DNA of 64,000 nt from Stagonosporopsis chrysanthemi. Lineage: Eukaryota; Ascomycota; Dothideomycetes; Pleosporales; Didymellaceae. Shown piece after piece: positions 40,004 through 50,087 of this stretch. The position numbers were made by a program, and so were the translations under genes. Each line of letters starts with the position of its first letter. Positions within the stretch are counted from its first letter, which is position 1. Where the stretch lies: assembly GCA_022560025.1 (NCBI GenBank), contig JAFISE010000006.1, forward strand, positions 310,001-374,000, written 5' to 3'. The notes beneath the pieces were generated by a model. It did not search any database and was not told where the DNA came from. It saw nothing but the letters and a program-made list of their open reading frames with translations.

Positions 40004-41206
40004 CTAAAGGCGAGCTGTGAAGCCGCTCTTGTCAATCTTCACTAGATATTCAGGACCGATGTCCTCCACCTTTGTAACTCCGGCGAGACCCATACACAGC
40101 TTAAACTCATCGCGAATCAATTGCAGCGCAAGCTCAACACCTTCCTGACCCTTGTAAGCCAGACCCCACAGGATCGGCCTGCCGATCCATACAAAGTCAG
40201 CACCAAGTGCCAGCGCCTTGAACACATCTGTACCGTGTCGGATACCGCCATCAACATGTACCGGGATCCTCTTATCTTGACTCCGCACGGCAGCCACAAC
40301 CTCCGGTAGCGCATCGATAGTCGCTAGAGCGCCGTTGAGCTGGCGTCCTCCATGGTTCGACACAACGATTCCATCCACCCCATGGTGGCAAGCTAGCAAC
40401 GCGTCTTCTCCAGTTGCAACGCCCTTGACCCAAACTTCCATCTCAGGATGACACTGCTCCTTCAACCATTCGATATCCTTCTCCCACGTCAGTGTGGGAT
40501 TCGCAGCATGCGTATGGAACCGAATTGGCCCCTTGGGAAGAACTCTCTTCTCGCCATCATGATACCCGGTTTCGCTGTACGTCGATTTCGTGTTACTGTC
40601 GCTCGAGCTCTCATCATCGCGGTTCGCAAAGTTCGCAATCCGCAGGTGTTTTGGCAGTGTGAATTGATTCCTGATTTCGAGATTCCGGCGTCCAAGGACC
40701 GGTGTGTCGACTGTAAGCAGCACGGCTTTGTAGCCCTTTGCTTTTGCACGCTTTATCAGCTTCACGCTGTGGTCACGCTCTTCAAATAGATACAGCTGCA
40801 ATGCCATTGGCGTCTCGCCAATTGCATCCCTAACGTCTTCGAGTGTCTGTGTTGCGAAACTGCTCAGGCCCATAACAACGTCTTGTTTCTTGCACGCGCG
40901 TGCAGTGGCGATCTCGCCATCGGGATGCGCGAGGCAATGCATCGCTGTACTGGCTGCGCCAATGGGAACGCTGGATTTCTGCCCGAAGACATCAACGGTT
41001 GTATCGATGACTGAGATGTCGCGCAGAACTCGAGGACGGATACGATATTTCTGGTATGCGGTGATATTCTCCGCCAATGTGCTGCCGGAGTCCGCGCCTT
41101 CATTATAATAATCGCGAGTCTGCTTGTCCATGCGCTGTGCAGCTAAAACACGCAGTTCTTCGATGTTAAGACAGTTCAGATCGGTGATGTCCTTGTTGTA
41201 CGCCAT
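40004..41206 (-). CDS. peroxisomal-type FMN-dependent 2-hydroxyacid oxidase/dehydrogenase
   Basis: Single exon, 400 aa from the Met before Ala-Tyr-Asn-Lys-Asp; there is no cytochrome b5 domain, so it is the glycolate/lactate-oxidase form rather than cytochrome b2. The TIM-barrel flavin motifs are intact: Pro-Ile-Gly-Ala-Ala near 79, Leu-Gln-Leu-Tyr (substrate Tyr), Leu-Thr-Val-Asp-Thr-Pro, Ser-Asn-His-Gly-Gly-Arg-Gln-Leu with the catalytic His and Arg, and Asp-Gly-Gly-Ile-Arg-x-Gly-Thr-Asp for FMN phosphate. The protein ends Ala-Arg-Leu, which fits the PTS1 peroxisomal consensus, and oxidases of this family generate peroxide there. The loop around 205-235 is longer and Ser/Asp-rich. The exact acid substrate is not readable. 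Confidence 0.92.
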   Translation of the reverse strand: MAYNKDITDLNCLNIEELRVLAAQRMDKQTRDYYNEGADSGSTLAENITAYQKYRIRPRVLRDISVIDTTVDVFGQKSSVPIGAASTAMHCLAHPDGEIATARACKKQDVVMGLSSFATQTLEDVRDAIGETPMALQLYLFEERDHSVKLIKRAKAKGYKAVLLTVDTPVLGRRNLEIRNQFTLPKHLRIANFANRDDESSSDSNTKSTYSETGYHDGEKRVLPKGPIRFHTHAANPTLTWEKDIEWLKEQCHPEMEVWVKGVATGEDALLACHHGVDGIVVSNHGGRQLNGALATIDALPEVVAAVRSQDKRIPVHVDGGIRHGTDVFKALALGADFVWIGRPILWGLAYKGQEGVELALQLIRDEFKLCMGLAGVTKVEDIGPEYLVKIDKSGFTARL

Positions 41207-42229
41207 GGTGACGGAAGTCAAGCACAATTAGCTAGTATTGAAAGTCCTAATGGAAGGAGAAACACGAGCAGCAATGGCTCGCAACGGCGCCATCATCGTA
41301 TTATTTATCGGGCGTCAAGCTGATGTCGATGACGCCGACTCCGGGGTCGGCGGACTAGCTCCCGCTTGTGCGGTTGCCGAAATGGAGTAGCCGGGACTAG
41401 AGATCTGATAAATGGCGGCTAGACCCGGAAACCCAAGGATTCAGAGCAAGAGCTACTTGCTCTCTCATCAAATTCCAGACCTTTATGTCGTTTCAAAGCG
41501 CCATTTGAGCTGTCAAGATCATGGTGTCCCGGGGTTCTCAAAGAGAGGGACTTCCCACTGATGCGTGACCCGGGATGTTCCGGGAACTTGAGCTTGGATT
41601 TTTCGGTCGAGTTTGCCCCGATATTGATCGCTTATCAGATCTCATGGATCCAGATTTTTTACACAAGATTTTACGCTCGAACATCATGGGCTTCATCCCA
41701 CCGAAACCGCATGCTCGGTCTGAGATATCGCGACAATGTCAACGTGTGTCTAAAAGTCTCACATATGCAGGGGTTCGCTGTCTGGATCTTTGAGGCCGAC
41801 CTGTCGTATTTGCAGGGTCAACGCAATCGCAAAGCGTCACAAGGGAAGTTCCTACCAGCAACAAGATGATGAAATCAGTGTTGGTGGGTTTCTATTGTTA
41901 TTGTATCTTCTAAAACAGACGGAAAATGAGCTTCAGGTGTCCAGATTGTGCAAAAAGTTGACGCTCCCAATCGCCAATTCCACTTCGAAACTCAGAAAGC
42001 TGAGACAACGGTCGAGACAAGCAAACGTGTGGACAACAAAGCAGCAGCAGGCTTTCAGAATTGTGAGACTGTCTACAGGGAATGATTGCCTTCGACAGAG
42101 GTGCCATATAAAGGTGGTTACCGAGCATATTAACTCCCGTACATTCAGATGATTATTCACCCAAAAGCTGACGCAAGCTTTCCGAGCAGAGTTTTGGTAA
42201 CTCAAAGCGTGAGGTTATGTAAACCAAGA
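41207..42229. other. intergenic region
   Basis: About 1 kb. GC-rich CGG-dense stretch at 41325-41400 near the oxidase start, then sequence with no supported gene (a 120-codon frame at 41790-42152 looks incidental). Confidence 0.4.
41335..41350. promoter_or_regulatory. imperfect CGG/CCG palindrome upstream of oxidase
   Basis: CCGACTCCGGGGTCGG is a 16-bp near-perfect inverted repeat (two mismatched positions) about 130 bp upstream of the oxidase start, with further CGG triplets alongside. It is the kind of site bound by Zn2Cys6 dimers; the factor is unknown. Confidence 0.35.
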
Positions 42230-43306
42230 TCAAACATCCCGCATCGCGCTTTCATCCCTTTTCATCAGTGTTTCACTAGGCCTCACCACCCACCCTGGTA
42301 TGCCATCCCAATTCTCAAGGCCCTGAACAAGCGCCTCGTCCAGATTGTCTAGCAAATCCAGGTGTTGCTTGAGAATGTTGAAGAAACTCTCGCCCAACTC
42401 GTAATGGTCCATGTGCAACGATTCTCCGTTCACAGTGACATCCTCAGCATTCAATTTGACGATATGTCGACCGAAGCGTATTTCGTTCTTGGAAGACACA
42501 GTTGCGCCATGCATCTTCACTATTGGTGGAATCGAAATTGTGCCTTCAGCGTCGTTCATATACTCGTTCACTCTTGTGCTGAAATGCTTGGCTGATGGCG
42601 CAATTGTGGGCGTCGATGGATTGGTCTCGCGCCAACTCGGCTGTGGTGTAATGGAAGAAGTAAAAGGCATTGGAGTACTTGGCTCATCTGGGGTATTACT
42701 GGTGGGGAGAGAAGACTGAGATGGCCGCGAGTCTCGGCTACGAATAGGTCCAGTCCGGGATATTTTCGATCCCATTGAGGAGCCATGGGTCTGATGTCGT
42801 TTTTGTTTCAATGGCAGAACCTCCCTTGCGTAGTCGTTAAGAAGCTCAGTAAATTCTTTTAGCGCAGCGGATGCTGGGACATAGTCGCTGGTCGAATGTT
42901 TCTCTTGGTATTTGGTGACATTCCGTTGCGCTTCGTCTCGCATGTTCATGTTCTCCTGATGGACCACCTTTAACTCAACTCTATCTAGGGTTAGCAGGTA
43001 GACACTGGAGGCTTACAAAGGTACGTACATATCTCTGTCAATTTCGCTAATTCTTCGTTCCACGGTGACACCTAGTCGTCGTTCCCAATCACGTCGCTTT
43101 TTGGGGTTGTTCAGGACTTCCTTCAGTATCTCCAATTGCTTTTTGAGCTTTTCCAAACATATTAGACCGATAAATCCGTTAATATTTTCCCGTGTAACAC
43201 TGAGCGCTGCCCTAAGAGCCTTGACAGATGCCGTACTCTGATACCATACAAGAAGAGCAATGGCCTTGCTTTCGCTATGAGTGGTGCGAGCCAATACGGC
43301 GATCAT
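42230..43306 (-). CDS. hypothetical protein
   Basis: Exons 43306-43029 and 42980-42230 (48-nt intron, GTACGT donor, TAG acceptor) total 1029 nt, 342 aa. Residues about 1-95 are helical and basic (Ala/Leu/Lys/Glu), the middle is Ser/Thr/Pro-rich, and the C-terminal 120 residues hold a compact domain with Val-Lys-Leu-Asn-Ala-Glu-Asp-Val-Thr-Val-Asn-Gly and Trp-Asp-Gly-Ile-Pro-Gly-Trp-Val-Val. No family recognised. The start is uncertain: the Met used begins only 4 bp after the stop of the PAQR gene upstream, and the frame is open further back into that gene. Confidence 0.65.
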
Positions 43307-43310
43307 TAGA

Positions 43311-44460
43311 TCAATGGCTCCCTGTCCAATGCAAGGCCTTGTCGACAGCCGCCCGATAACTATGCGCGTAATCAAACGCCTTCACAAGCCCGACCATATG
43401 ACTAGCCGCAGCCAAGACAACCAAAACGTGGAAGATCTGATGACTACTGCCCCAGATATCGAATCGTCCTGGGGCCCACTTCTCTGGAATTCTTGCAGCA
43501 TATAAGCCAGCGCCAGCGATATATAGCACGCCTTGCAAAACCACCCAGTCGAGTCCGATGCTCTTACGCAGATGCTCGACACCGTACAGCTTAATACCAT
43601 GCAGAACTGGGAAAACTGCAGAAAGACCCATAAGTACGAACATCAGCGCGCGGAAGGGGCGCAGGGCTGGAGTACGGAACTGAGGGTGAACGCAAGCCAC
43701 ACTCGTTCCAGCTGCTAATGTAGTAATCTAGGGTTGTCAGTACATGCTTTCAGAAACACCTTTGCTCAACTGTCGAGCTGATCTGCGGTGCGAAGTCCTG
43801 GTATTCGTTGACAGCATGACAGCTTCATGGCCTATAGCCATAGTCAAATTTGACGAAGAGGGGAGTATGTAAACTCACCATAGTCCAATATGTCTTCATG
43901 AGCCTCTGCTCCTCCGCAAAAGCATAGTACAACACGGGAATGAACGACCCCCAAATCAAGAAGACTATGCCAAGATAATCCAGCTTGTTTCCCCAAACAG
44001 CCACCTCATGCGAATGATTCGAAATTGTATGATACGTGCCACTCATCCCCAAACACGCCACCGCGCCCGCAAAAAAGCATCCAAACACATACACATCCTC
44101 TCTACTCGCCGTTTCATAGCGCGGCTGTAACTCCTGAAACAACAGGATAGAGGCCACGAGCGCGAACAGAGCGCCTAGTAGATGCGTGTAGATATTTACG
44201 GTTTCGTTGTGCAGGTAGAGTAAGGAAGCCCATGATTTAGCGTAGGAATTAGATTGAGCGCGGTAGCCCGAGGTTATGTAGGCGTTGTCGCGTTGCCAGG
44301 TGTCAATTTCGTCCCAAAGGTAGGTGAGTTTTTGTTCGACTTTTTTCTCGGCTTTGAGGGCTGAGGATTTGAGTTTTTCAGCGGTATCAGCGGCGATTGA
44401 GGCAGCGGTATCAGCGGCGATTGAGGCAGCGGTTGAGGCAGCGCTTTCGGCGGTGACCAT
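43311..44460 (-). CDS. PAQR/haemolysin-III family receptor (Izh-like)
   Basis: Exons 44460-43879 and 43727-43311 (151-nt intron), 332 aa. After an Ala/Thr/Lys-rich N-terminal helix with an 8-residue tandem duplication, the protein has the seven-helix PAQR core: Asn-Ala-Tyr-Ile-Thr-Ser-Gly-Tyr-Arg, Asn-Glu-Thr-Val-Asn-Ile-Tyr-Thr-His, the zinc-site Ser-x3-Tyr-His and Ser-x3-His with Lys-Leu-Asp-Tyr-x-Gly, and the C-terminal Ser-Ser-His-Gln-Ile-Phe-His. All the His/Ser/Asp ligands of the AdipoR-type zinc site are there. Fungal members (Izh1-4) influence zinc and sterol/ceramide metabolism. The intron is longer than average but the join preserves the frame exactly. Confidence 0.9.
44381..44428 (-). 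repeat. perfect 24-bp tandem duplication in the PAQR N-terminus
   Basis: Two identical 24-nt units, in frame, encoding Ala-Ala-Ser-Ile-Ala-Ala-Asp-Thr twice, followed by a partial third copy. Perfect identity indicates recent origin. Confidence 0.92.
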
Positions 44461-44987
44461 GGCGGAAGGAAATGTATGTTGGGTTCTCGATCAGATGGCT
44501 ATGCTTGAGGATGGAGATGGAGTTACACGGGCAGTTGGGATCATTTTATGCAAATCATGGCAGGATATGTTGAAGTGGTGATGGCTTGACGACCCTGCAA
44601 ATTGTCGACAGACATGCGATGTCACGACAAAGCTAGGCTAGATTTGGCGTTTGTCGCGAGGCCGTGGTTGTTCGCACATCCAGTCTGAACCATTCTCAGC
44701 TGTGACCGAGGTGCTCAAACCACGGATTTCAAAGCTCGTGAAGATATCTTCCGTGAGTTACGCGGAATGCATGTCACTTAATGACCATACCTATCCACGT
44801 CATTCGGCTGCACCTGCCCCACGGCTGAACCTTCCCTCCCTCACCTAGCCACACCCCACTTCCTTCACACCTCACGCCCACGCATCGCGCTTTCCACCGC
44901 TGAGATGGGTTGACAATACCAACTTTGAGGCCGTAACACAGCCTCTCCCGCATCAATCGTACCATAAGAGTGTCTTCATACTCGACC
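44461..44987. other. divergent intergenic promoter region
   Basis: Between the PAQR gene and the CSN8-like gene; no gene seen. Confidence 0.45.
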
Positions 44988-46021
44988 ATGAAGTCTTCTG
45001 ACCCCGCTCGGCCCAGCAGCCGCCGCGGCGCATCAGGTGCATGGAATCGCCTCAAGCCCGTCCGTGAAGATGTACTCGAATCATACGGGCTGCCGAGCAA
45101 AGGGGAGACACGGTATGCCATCAAAAACCTAGTCCACATCCATGTCAAGATATCTGAAACTAACAAGCCAGACTGAATGACTTCCGCACGCAAGAAACCT
45201 TCCTCAACCGCATCACAGAGCGCTACATGAAACTCTGCGCCCTTAACCGGCGAGACCTCGACTCTCTCTTCGCCTCAGCGGACCCAGACCCGCAACCGAC
45301 CGCCCTCACGACCTCGCTCTCCAATCTGTCCCTTTCGAAACACGCACCCGCACCTGCGCCCAAAACCGCACCGCTCAGCGGCCTCAATTCTCCCGGGCTG
45401 GTCGCCGCCTCGCAGCTCTCAGCGCAAGAACTCGCGATTGTGCTGTCTGCGCTACGCAAGCTGCGCGAGGGCGTCACGGCAAGTGGCCGGGCCGATGCAT
45501 TTGCCCATCGCGCGTATTTCTTCACGATCCACGTTGCGCTGCTGTGTCGCGACTGGGCGTCGTACGTGCCGGCGCTGCATACCCTGTTGTACAGTCTGCA
45601 TCGGCGCAACCCGCTTACGCCGAGCCAGCTGCATGAGTACGTGGGGTACCAGATTCTGGATCTGGCGTGCAGGCAGGGCGATGTTGCGGGTGCGAGGGAG
45701 ACGAAGGTTAGGTTCGGATATAGGGATCGTAGGGTGGAGATGCTGTTGGCTGCGCTGGTGAGCGATAATTGGGTTGCGTTCTGGAGGGTTAGGAAGGCGG
45801 TGGATGGGTATCAGCGCGCAGTGTGTGGGTTTGCGGAGCAGGGGGTGAGGGTGAATGCACTGAAGGTTGTTGGGAAGAGTTATCTGTTGTGCGATAGGAG
45901 GTGGGTCGAGGAGGCGGCTGGGAAGGAGTGGGATGGGCTTGTGGAGGATGGGGTGGGGTGGGAGCTGGAAGAGGGGGGAAGGGTGGTCGTACGGCGAGCG
46001 AAAGCGAAAGCACTTGGGTGA
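44988..46021 (+). CDS. CSN8/PSMD8/EIF3K-domain protein
   Basis: Exons 44988-45112 and 45172-46021 (59-nt intron), 324 aa. The N-terminal third is disordered (Ser/Pro/Ala/Thr with a charged start). From about residue 150 an alpha-helical repeat region begins: Ala-Tyr-Phe-Phe-Thr-Ile-His-Val-Ala-Leu-Leu, Tyr-Val-Pro-Ala-Leu-His-Thr-Leu-Leu, Tyr-Gln-Ile-Leu-Asp-Leu-Ala and Val-Ser-Asp-Asn-Trp-Val-Ala-Phe-Trp-Arg-Val, followed by a winged-helix-like end. This is the CSN8/PSD8/EIF3K (PCI-related) domain, used as a scaffold in the COP9 signalosome, proteasome lid and eIF3. Which complex it joins is not decidable. Codons are unusually GC-rich at third positions. It converges with SSF1, 56 bp between stops. 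Confidence 0.8.
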
Positions 46022-46077
46022 GCAGTGCATGCGAAGTGCATGAAGTGAGAAAGGGTATCATTAATATATATCGCTTT

Positions 46078-47473
46078 TCAGTCCTCCATCTCGTCGTCCG
46101 AGTCAGCATCCGCGGCACCAGCGCCACCCTCGTCATGCCACACATCATCATCCATGTCATACTCGTCGTAATCCATCTCGCTGTCCTCCTCACCCTCAAT
46201 CTCATCCTCATCCTCCTCGCCACCTTCACCATTCGCAGCCTTAGCCGCCTTCTTCTTCTCCACATTCTCCTTCTGGATCCTCCTCCGCTCAGCCTTCTGC
46301 GCATTCCGCTGCGCCCACTTCTTCTCCATAGCCTGCTGCTCAGCATTGCTCTTGGTGATAAATTCGTGCCACAGCGTTTTGCCAGTACACACATCCTCCT
46401 CGACCTTTGTCAACCTAAGCTTCAGCCTGGGCCCCAGCTCGACCAACTTAACCGCGCGCTTCTCGACACGCGGCCCCTGAGCAACGGTGCGACGTGCGCT
46501 CTCATCACCGGCTGCGAGACGCTCCTTTGCCCGCCGCGACAGCACGCGCTGCTTCACCGGCGCGCTGACCTCGACTTCGGCGTCTGTGTCGGCTTCCGTG
46601 TCGCTTGCGCTCGTGTAGCCGCCCGCACTGGGGTCGAGCATGTAGTCTGCGACGTCCTCCAGCTTGCCCAGGTCGGGCAGGCGGCTCTTCTTCTTGTCCT
46701 TGCCGCCGATCAGCTTCTCGGCTGCGTGCAGGCGGCGCAGCGCCTTGGGCAGGCCTGTGACCTTGGTTGTGATGGCGTAGTGGCGCAGAGAGATTGCGAC
46801 GGAGCCGGTCTCTGGGTTGGGAGGCTCGCGGTGTAGCAGCAGAACGCGTTTTATTGTGTGCAGAGGTGTGGTATGAGGCTGAATGGGCGGGAAGAGGCCC
46901 TGGAACATGTCGGTGACGAGTTTCTCGAGATGCTTGGGAGGCGCAGCGTCGCCGAGGGATTCGCGGAGGGTGTCTGAGGTGAGAAAGTTGTTCATGACGA
47001 GGAGAGGGGGCGTTTGAAAGGCGGTCAGGTCGGTGCGTGGGTGCTTCAGCGACTTGGCAATGTCTTTACAAAGCGAGTACTTCTCGACGCGAAAGTGCAG
47101 TGTTGGACCGTGGGGAGTGCGGCACAGACGCAGATTCGTGTTTCCAGATTCGGAGCGTGAGAAGAGCATGAGGTGCGTGACGCCGAGAGGACCGCACATG
47201 GTGGTGTAGTCGCGGAGCTTGTTTGCGCGGCGTTCCTGGACCTGTCAGTACAAGACGGGTCTCAACTTCCGAGCATCATACCTTCAACCGCACTGCTGTG
47301 TCCGGCTCCATGACATGGCGCACATCCTGCACCAGCTGGCTCACTGCTCCTCCAACTTCCTGCGCGCCAATGCGGATAACCATGCTCTTGGGGGCGCCGT
47401 CATTCTTCTTTGCCATCTGCTTATCCGAGGCGGACTGCTTCTTGCGCTGACTACTCCTTCCTGATCGCGCCAT
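46078..47473 (-). CDS. SSF1: SSF1 ribosome biogenesis factor (Brix domain)
   Basis: Exons 47473-47282 and 47235-46078 (46-nt intron), 449 aa. I chose the acceptor at 47236 over one at 47242 (a 40-nt intron) because it gives Arg-Leu-Lys-Glu-Arg-Arg-x-Asn-Lys-Leu-Arg-Asp-Tyr, as in yeast Ssf1. The Brix core follows: Met-Cys-Gly-Pro-Leu-Gly-Val-Thr-His-Leu-Met-Leu-Phe-Ser, Gly-Pro-Thr-Leu-His-Phe-Arg-Val, Ile-Lys-Arg-Val-Leu-Leu and Ile-Ser-Leu-Arg-His-Tyr. The C-terminus is basic then strongly acidic (Glu/Asp runs), as in this family. Ssf1 is a nucleolar factor for 27S pre-rRNA processing and 60S assembly. It is divergent from RRP3. Confidence 0.94.
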
Positions 47474-47637
47474 TGTACCGGTATTGTGTGGTGTATAGCA
47501 ACAAAGTTGTTGCAGCGAAGATCGCGGAAGTCCGCACTGGGGGACTTTTTTCGGCGCCAAGAGTTCGCGCCGATAAGATAAGGATTTTATTTCACACAGG
47601 CAGCTGCGACCGAGGTCGCGACTGCACCCACACTAAA
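47474..47637. promoter_or_regulatory. 164-bp bidirectional promoter between SSF1 and RRP3
   Basis: Only 164 bp separate the two ATGs of genes for ribosome biogenesis factors. The shared promoter is compact, with no obvious TATA, consistent with coordinate constitutive/growth-linked expression. Confidence 0.7.
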
Positions 47638-49167
47638 ATGTCGATGCTAAAGAAGAGAAAGCTCAATTCTTCGACTGCTGTCGCATCGCCGAAAGCGAAG
47701 TCTGCGAAGGGCGAGCACCCCGCCAAGACGAAGAAGCCTGCGAAACCTGCACCGCCACCAGCACCCGAGAGCAGCGAGGATGAAGTCGAGGATGAAGTCG
47801 AGGAAGAAGAGGCAGCCATAGAGCCCACAACTGGAGACGCAGCCGAGGGTGATGCAAAGCCAGCGGCCGAAGAGGCAAAGAAGACATTTGCGGACCTGGG
47901 GGTGCGCGAAGAGCTCTGTGACGCCTGCGAGGCCCTGAAGTTCACCCACGCAACACCAATCCAGACGCAGGCCATACCGCTGGCACTCGAGGGCCGTGAT
48001 GTTATCGGGCTGGCAGAGACGGGTTCTGGAAAGACTGCAGCGTTCGTGCTGCCTATTCTGCAGGCCCTGCTCGACAAGCCTCAGTCACTCTTCGGTCTCA
48101 TCCTGGCCCCCACTCGCGAACTGGCGTACCAGATTTCACAGCAGGTCGATGCTCTTGGCAGCATTATCAATGTCAAGTGTGCGACATTGGTCGGTGGTAT
48201 GGACATGGTTCCACAGGCCATTGCGCTATCGAAGCGCCCGCATATTGTAGTAGCAACCCCTGGGCGTCTGCTGGATCATTTGGAAAACACAAAGGGCTTC
48301 TCGCTGCGATACCTCAAGTACTTGGTCCTCGACGAAGCTGACCGTCTTCTCGACCTCGACTTTGGCCCTGTACTGGACAAGATCCTCAAAGTTCTGCCCC
48401 GCGATGGACGCCACACCTACCTTTTCTCCGCAACCATGTCCTCCAAGGTCGAGTCCCTGCAGCGTGCCGCCCTGCAAAATCCTGTCCGCGTTTCCATCTC
48501 CAGCTCCAGCCATCAGGTCGTAGCCACGCTGCTCCAGCGCTACTTCTTCCTGCCCCACAAGCACAAGGACCTCTTCTTGATCCACCTGCTCAATGAAAAC
48601 ATTGGGCATCCCACCATCATCTTCACACGAACCGTCAACGAAACACAACGTATCGCCATCCTGCTGCGCACCCTCGGCTTCGGTGCCATTCCGCTGCATG
48701 GTCAGCTTTCACAGTCCGCGCGTCTAGGCGCACTGAATAAGTTCAAGCAAAAGTCGCGCGATATCCTCGTCGCCACCGACGTCGCATCGCGTGGTCTGGA
48801 CATCCCGTCTGTCGACCTGGTTGTGAACCTTGACCTCCCCGCTGACAGCCAGACCTACGTGCACCGTGTCGGCCGTACAGCACGAGCTGGAAAATCTGGC
48901 AAGGCGGTCTCATTTGTGACACAGTACGACGTTGAGATCTGGTTGCGGATAGAGAACGCGTTGGGCAAAAAGGTCGAGGAAGAGGTTGTACCGAAGGATG
49001 AAGCGCTTGTGTATGCTGAGCGGGTCGGCGAGGCGCAGAGGGTGGCAGTCAGAGAAATGAAGTTGATTCACGAGCAACGTGGGAAGGGGAGAGGTGGAGG
49101 CGGTGGAGGCAGAGGAGGGATGAGGGGGAAGAGAGGACGTGGGGATATGGATGCGGAGGAGGGTTAA
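47638..49167 (+). CDS. RRP3: RRP3 DEAD-box RNA helicase
   Basis: Single exon, 509 aa from the ATG giving Met-Ser-Met-Leu-Lys-Lys. Lys-rich and acidic N-terminus (about 1-80), then the DEAD-box core: Q motif Phe-Ala-Asp-Leu-Gly-Val, motif I Ala-Glu-Thr-Gly-Ser-Gly-Lys-Thr, Pro-Thr-Arg-Glu-Leu-Ala, motif II Asp-Glu-Ala-Asp, Ser-Ala-Thr, Ile-Phe-Thr-Arg, Thr-Asp-Val-Ala-Ser-Arg-Gly-Leu-Asp and His-Arg-Val-Gly-Arg-Thr-Ala-Arg. The C-terminus is a Gly/Arg-rich tail. The layout matches Rrp3 (human DDX47), an 18S pre-rRNA helicase of the nucleolus. All motifs intact. Confidence 0.95.
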   Translation: MSMLKKRKLNSSTAVASPKAKSAKGEHPAKTKKPAKPAPPPAPESSEDEVEDEVEEEEAAIEPTTGDAAEGDAKPAAEEAKKTFADLGVREELCDACEALKFTHATPIQTQAIPLALEGRDVIGLAETGSGKTAAFVLPILQALLDKPQSLFGLILAPTRELAYQISQQVDALGSIINVKCATLVGGMDMVPQAIALSKRPHIVVATPGRLLDHLENTKGFSLRYLKYLVLDEADRLLDLDFGPVLDKILKVLPRDGRHTYLFSATMSSKVESLQRAALQNPVRVSISSSSHQVVATLLQRYFFLPHKHKDLFLIHLLNENIGHPTIIFTRTVNETQRIAILLRTLGFGAIPLHGQLSQSARLGALNKFKQKSRDILVATDVASRGLDIPSVDLVVNLDLPADSQTYVHRVGRTARAGKSGKAVSFVTQYDVEIWLRIENALGKKVEEEVVPKDEALVYAERVGEAQRVAVREMKLIHEQRGKGRGGGGGGRGGMRGKRGRGDMDAEEG

Positions 49168-50087
49168 TTCTGGAAAAGCAAGACTTGTTATGGCTTTGTT
49201 GAGTATGATATCCCTTTATGCATGATCTTTGACGATTGCGCTGAGCATCAGGCCATACGTTGTTGTGGTTGCCTCTTGGCTGAGCAGCGTTCCTTCCTTG
49301 TCTGTCGCTCGAAAACTTGACATCACAGTCCCTCTTCACCAGCACTAAAGCAGTTGCCTTAGCTCCGTGGATTCCTTGATTCTTCGCTTACGCTACGAGC
49401 TCCTGTCCCTACGCTCTACGCAACAAATGCACTCAGTAGCGGCGCTGCATTTGTGCTTGCAATTGAGACCTGTAATACTGCAGCTTCAACCTTCAAGACA
49501 TGAATATGCCGTCCTCGTCCACACGTTTCTGTCATGCTGATCCCGCATCGCTCACACGAAAAACGCCGAGAATCCCATCAACTCCCGGTGTCCTACTCGC
49601 CTTACCCCTCACCAAGCCTCTGTAAACATACACCGCTTTTAAATCAATGATTTACGGCGGGCACTCCGACATACTCTCCGGAAAAGCACACCCAAGCTAG
49701 CGCTCAACACGAAGTCCCAAGCCCGTCCCTTGGCGTTACTACACTACAGTAGAAGAAATTACGCCCAGAACAGGTTGGCGCGAAGCATTCGCTTGCGGAT
49801 GGCTTACTAGTTGCACCGAGACCTCGAATAGCACACCACAATGAAACGTTAGAATCCGGTACCGTGCAGAAGGACCGAGGAGGGGAAAATTTGCAGTTCA
49901 GTCAATCGCCATGGGCCTAGATTTCGCGTTGGGGGGTCTGCTTTAAGATGCGAGGGCTTCGCTATCTGGGGATCTGATTGGGATCTTATCTGATCTGGAC
50001 AGAGAAGCGTTGTTCGAGATTATTTGTTGGAATCATGGGTGTCTCACGGTGTAGGTGTTGCTGTATGGTGGTGATCTCCCAGTTCGG
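49168..50087. other. intergenic region, no gene recognised
   Basis: About 920 bp between the conserved block and the transporter. Nothing supported on either strand. Confidence 0.45.

Noticed and set aside
45452..46394. Long minus- and plus-strand frames over the CSN8-like and SSF1 genes
   Set aside because: They are antisense shadows caused by high GC at third codon positions; no domain.
47236..47241. SSF1 intron acceptor at 47242 (40-nt intron)
   Set aside because: The acceptor 6 nt further on gives a more normal 46-nt intron and the residues seen in yeast Ssf1; both keep the frame.
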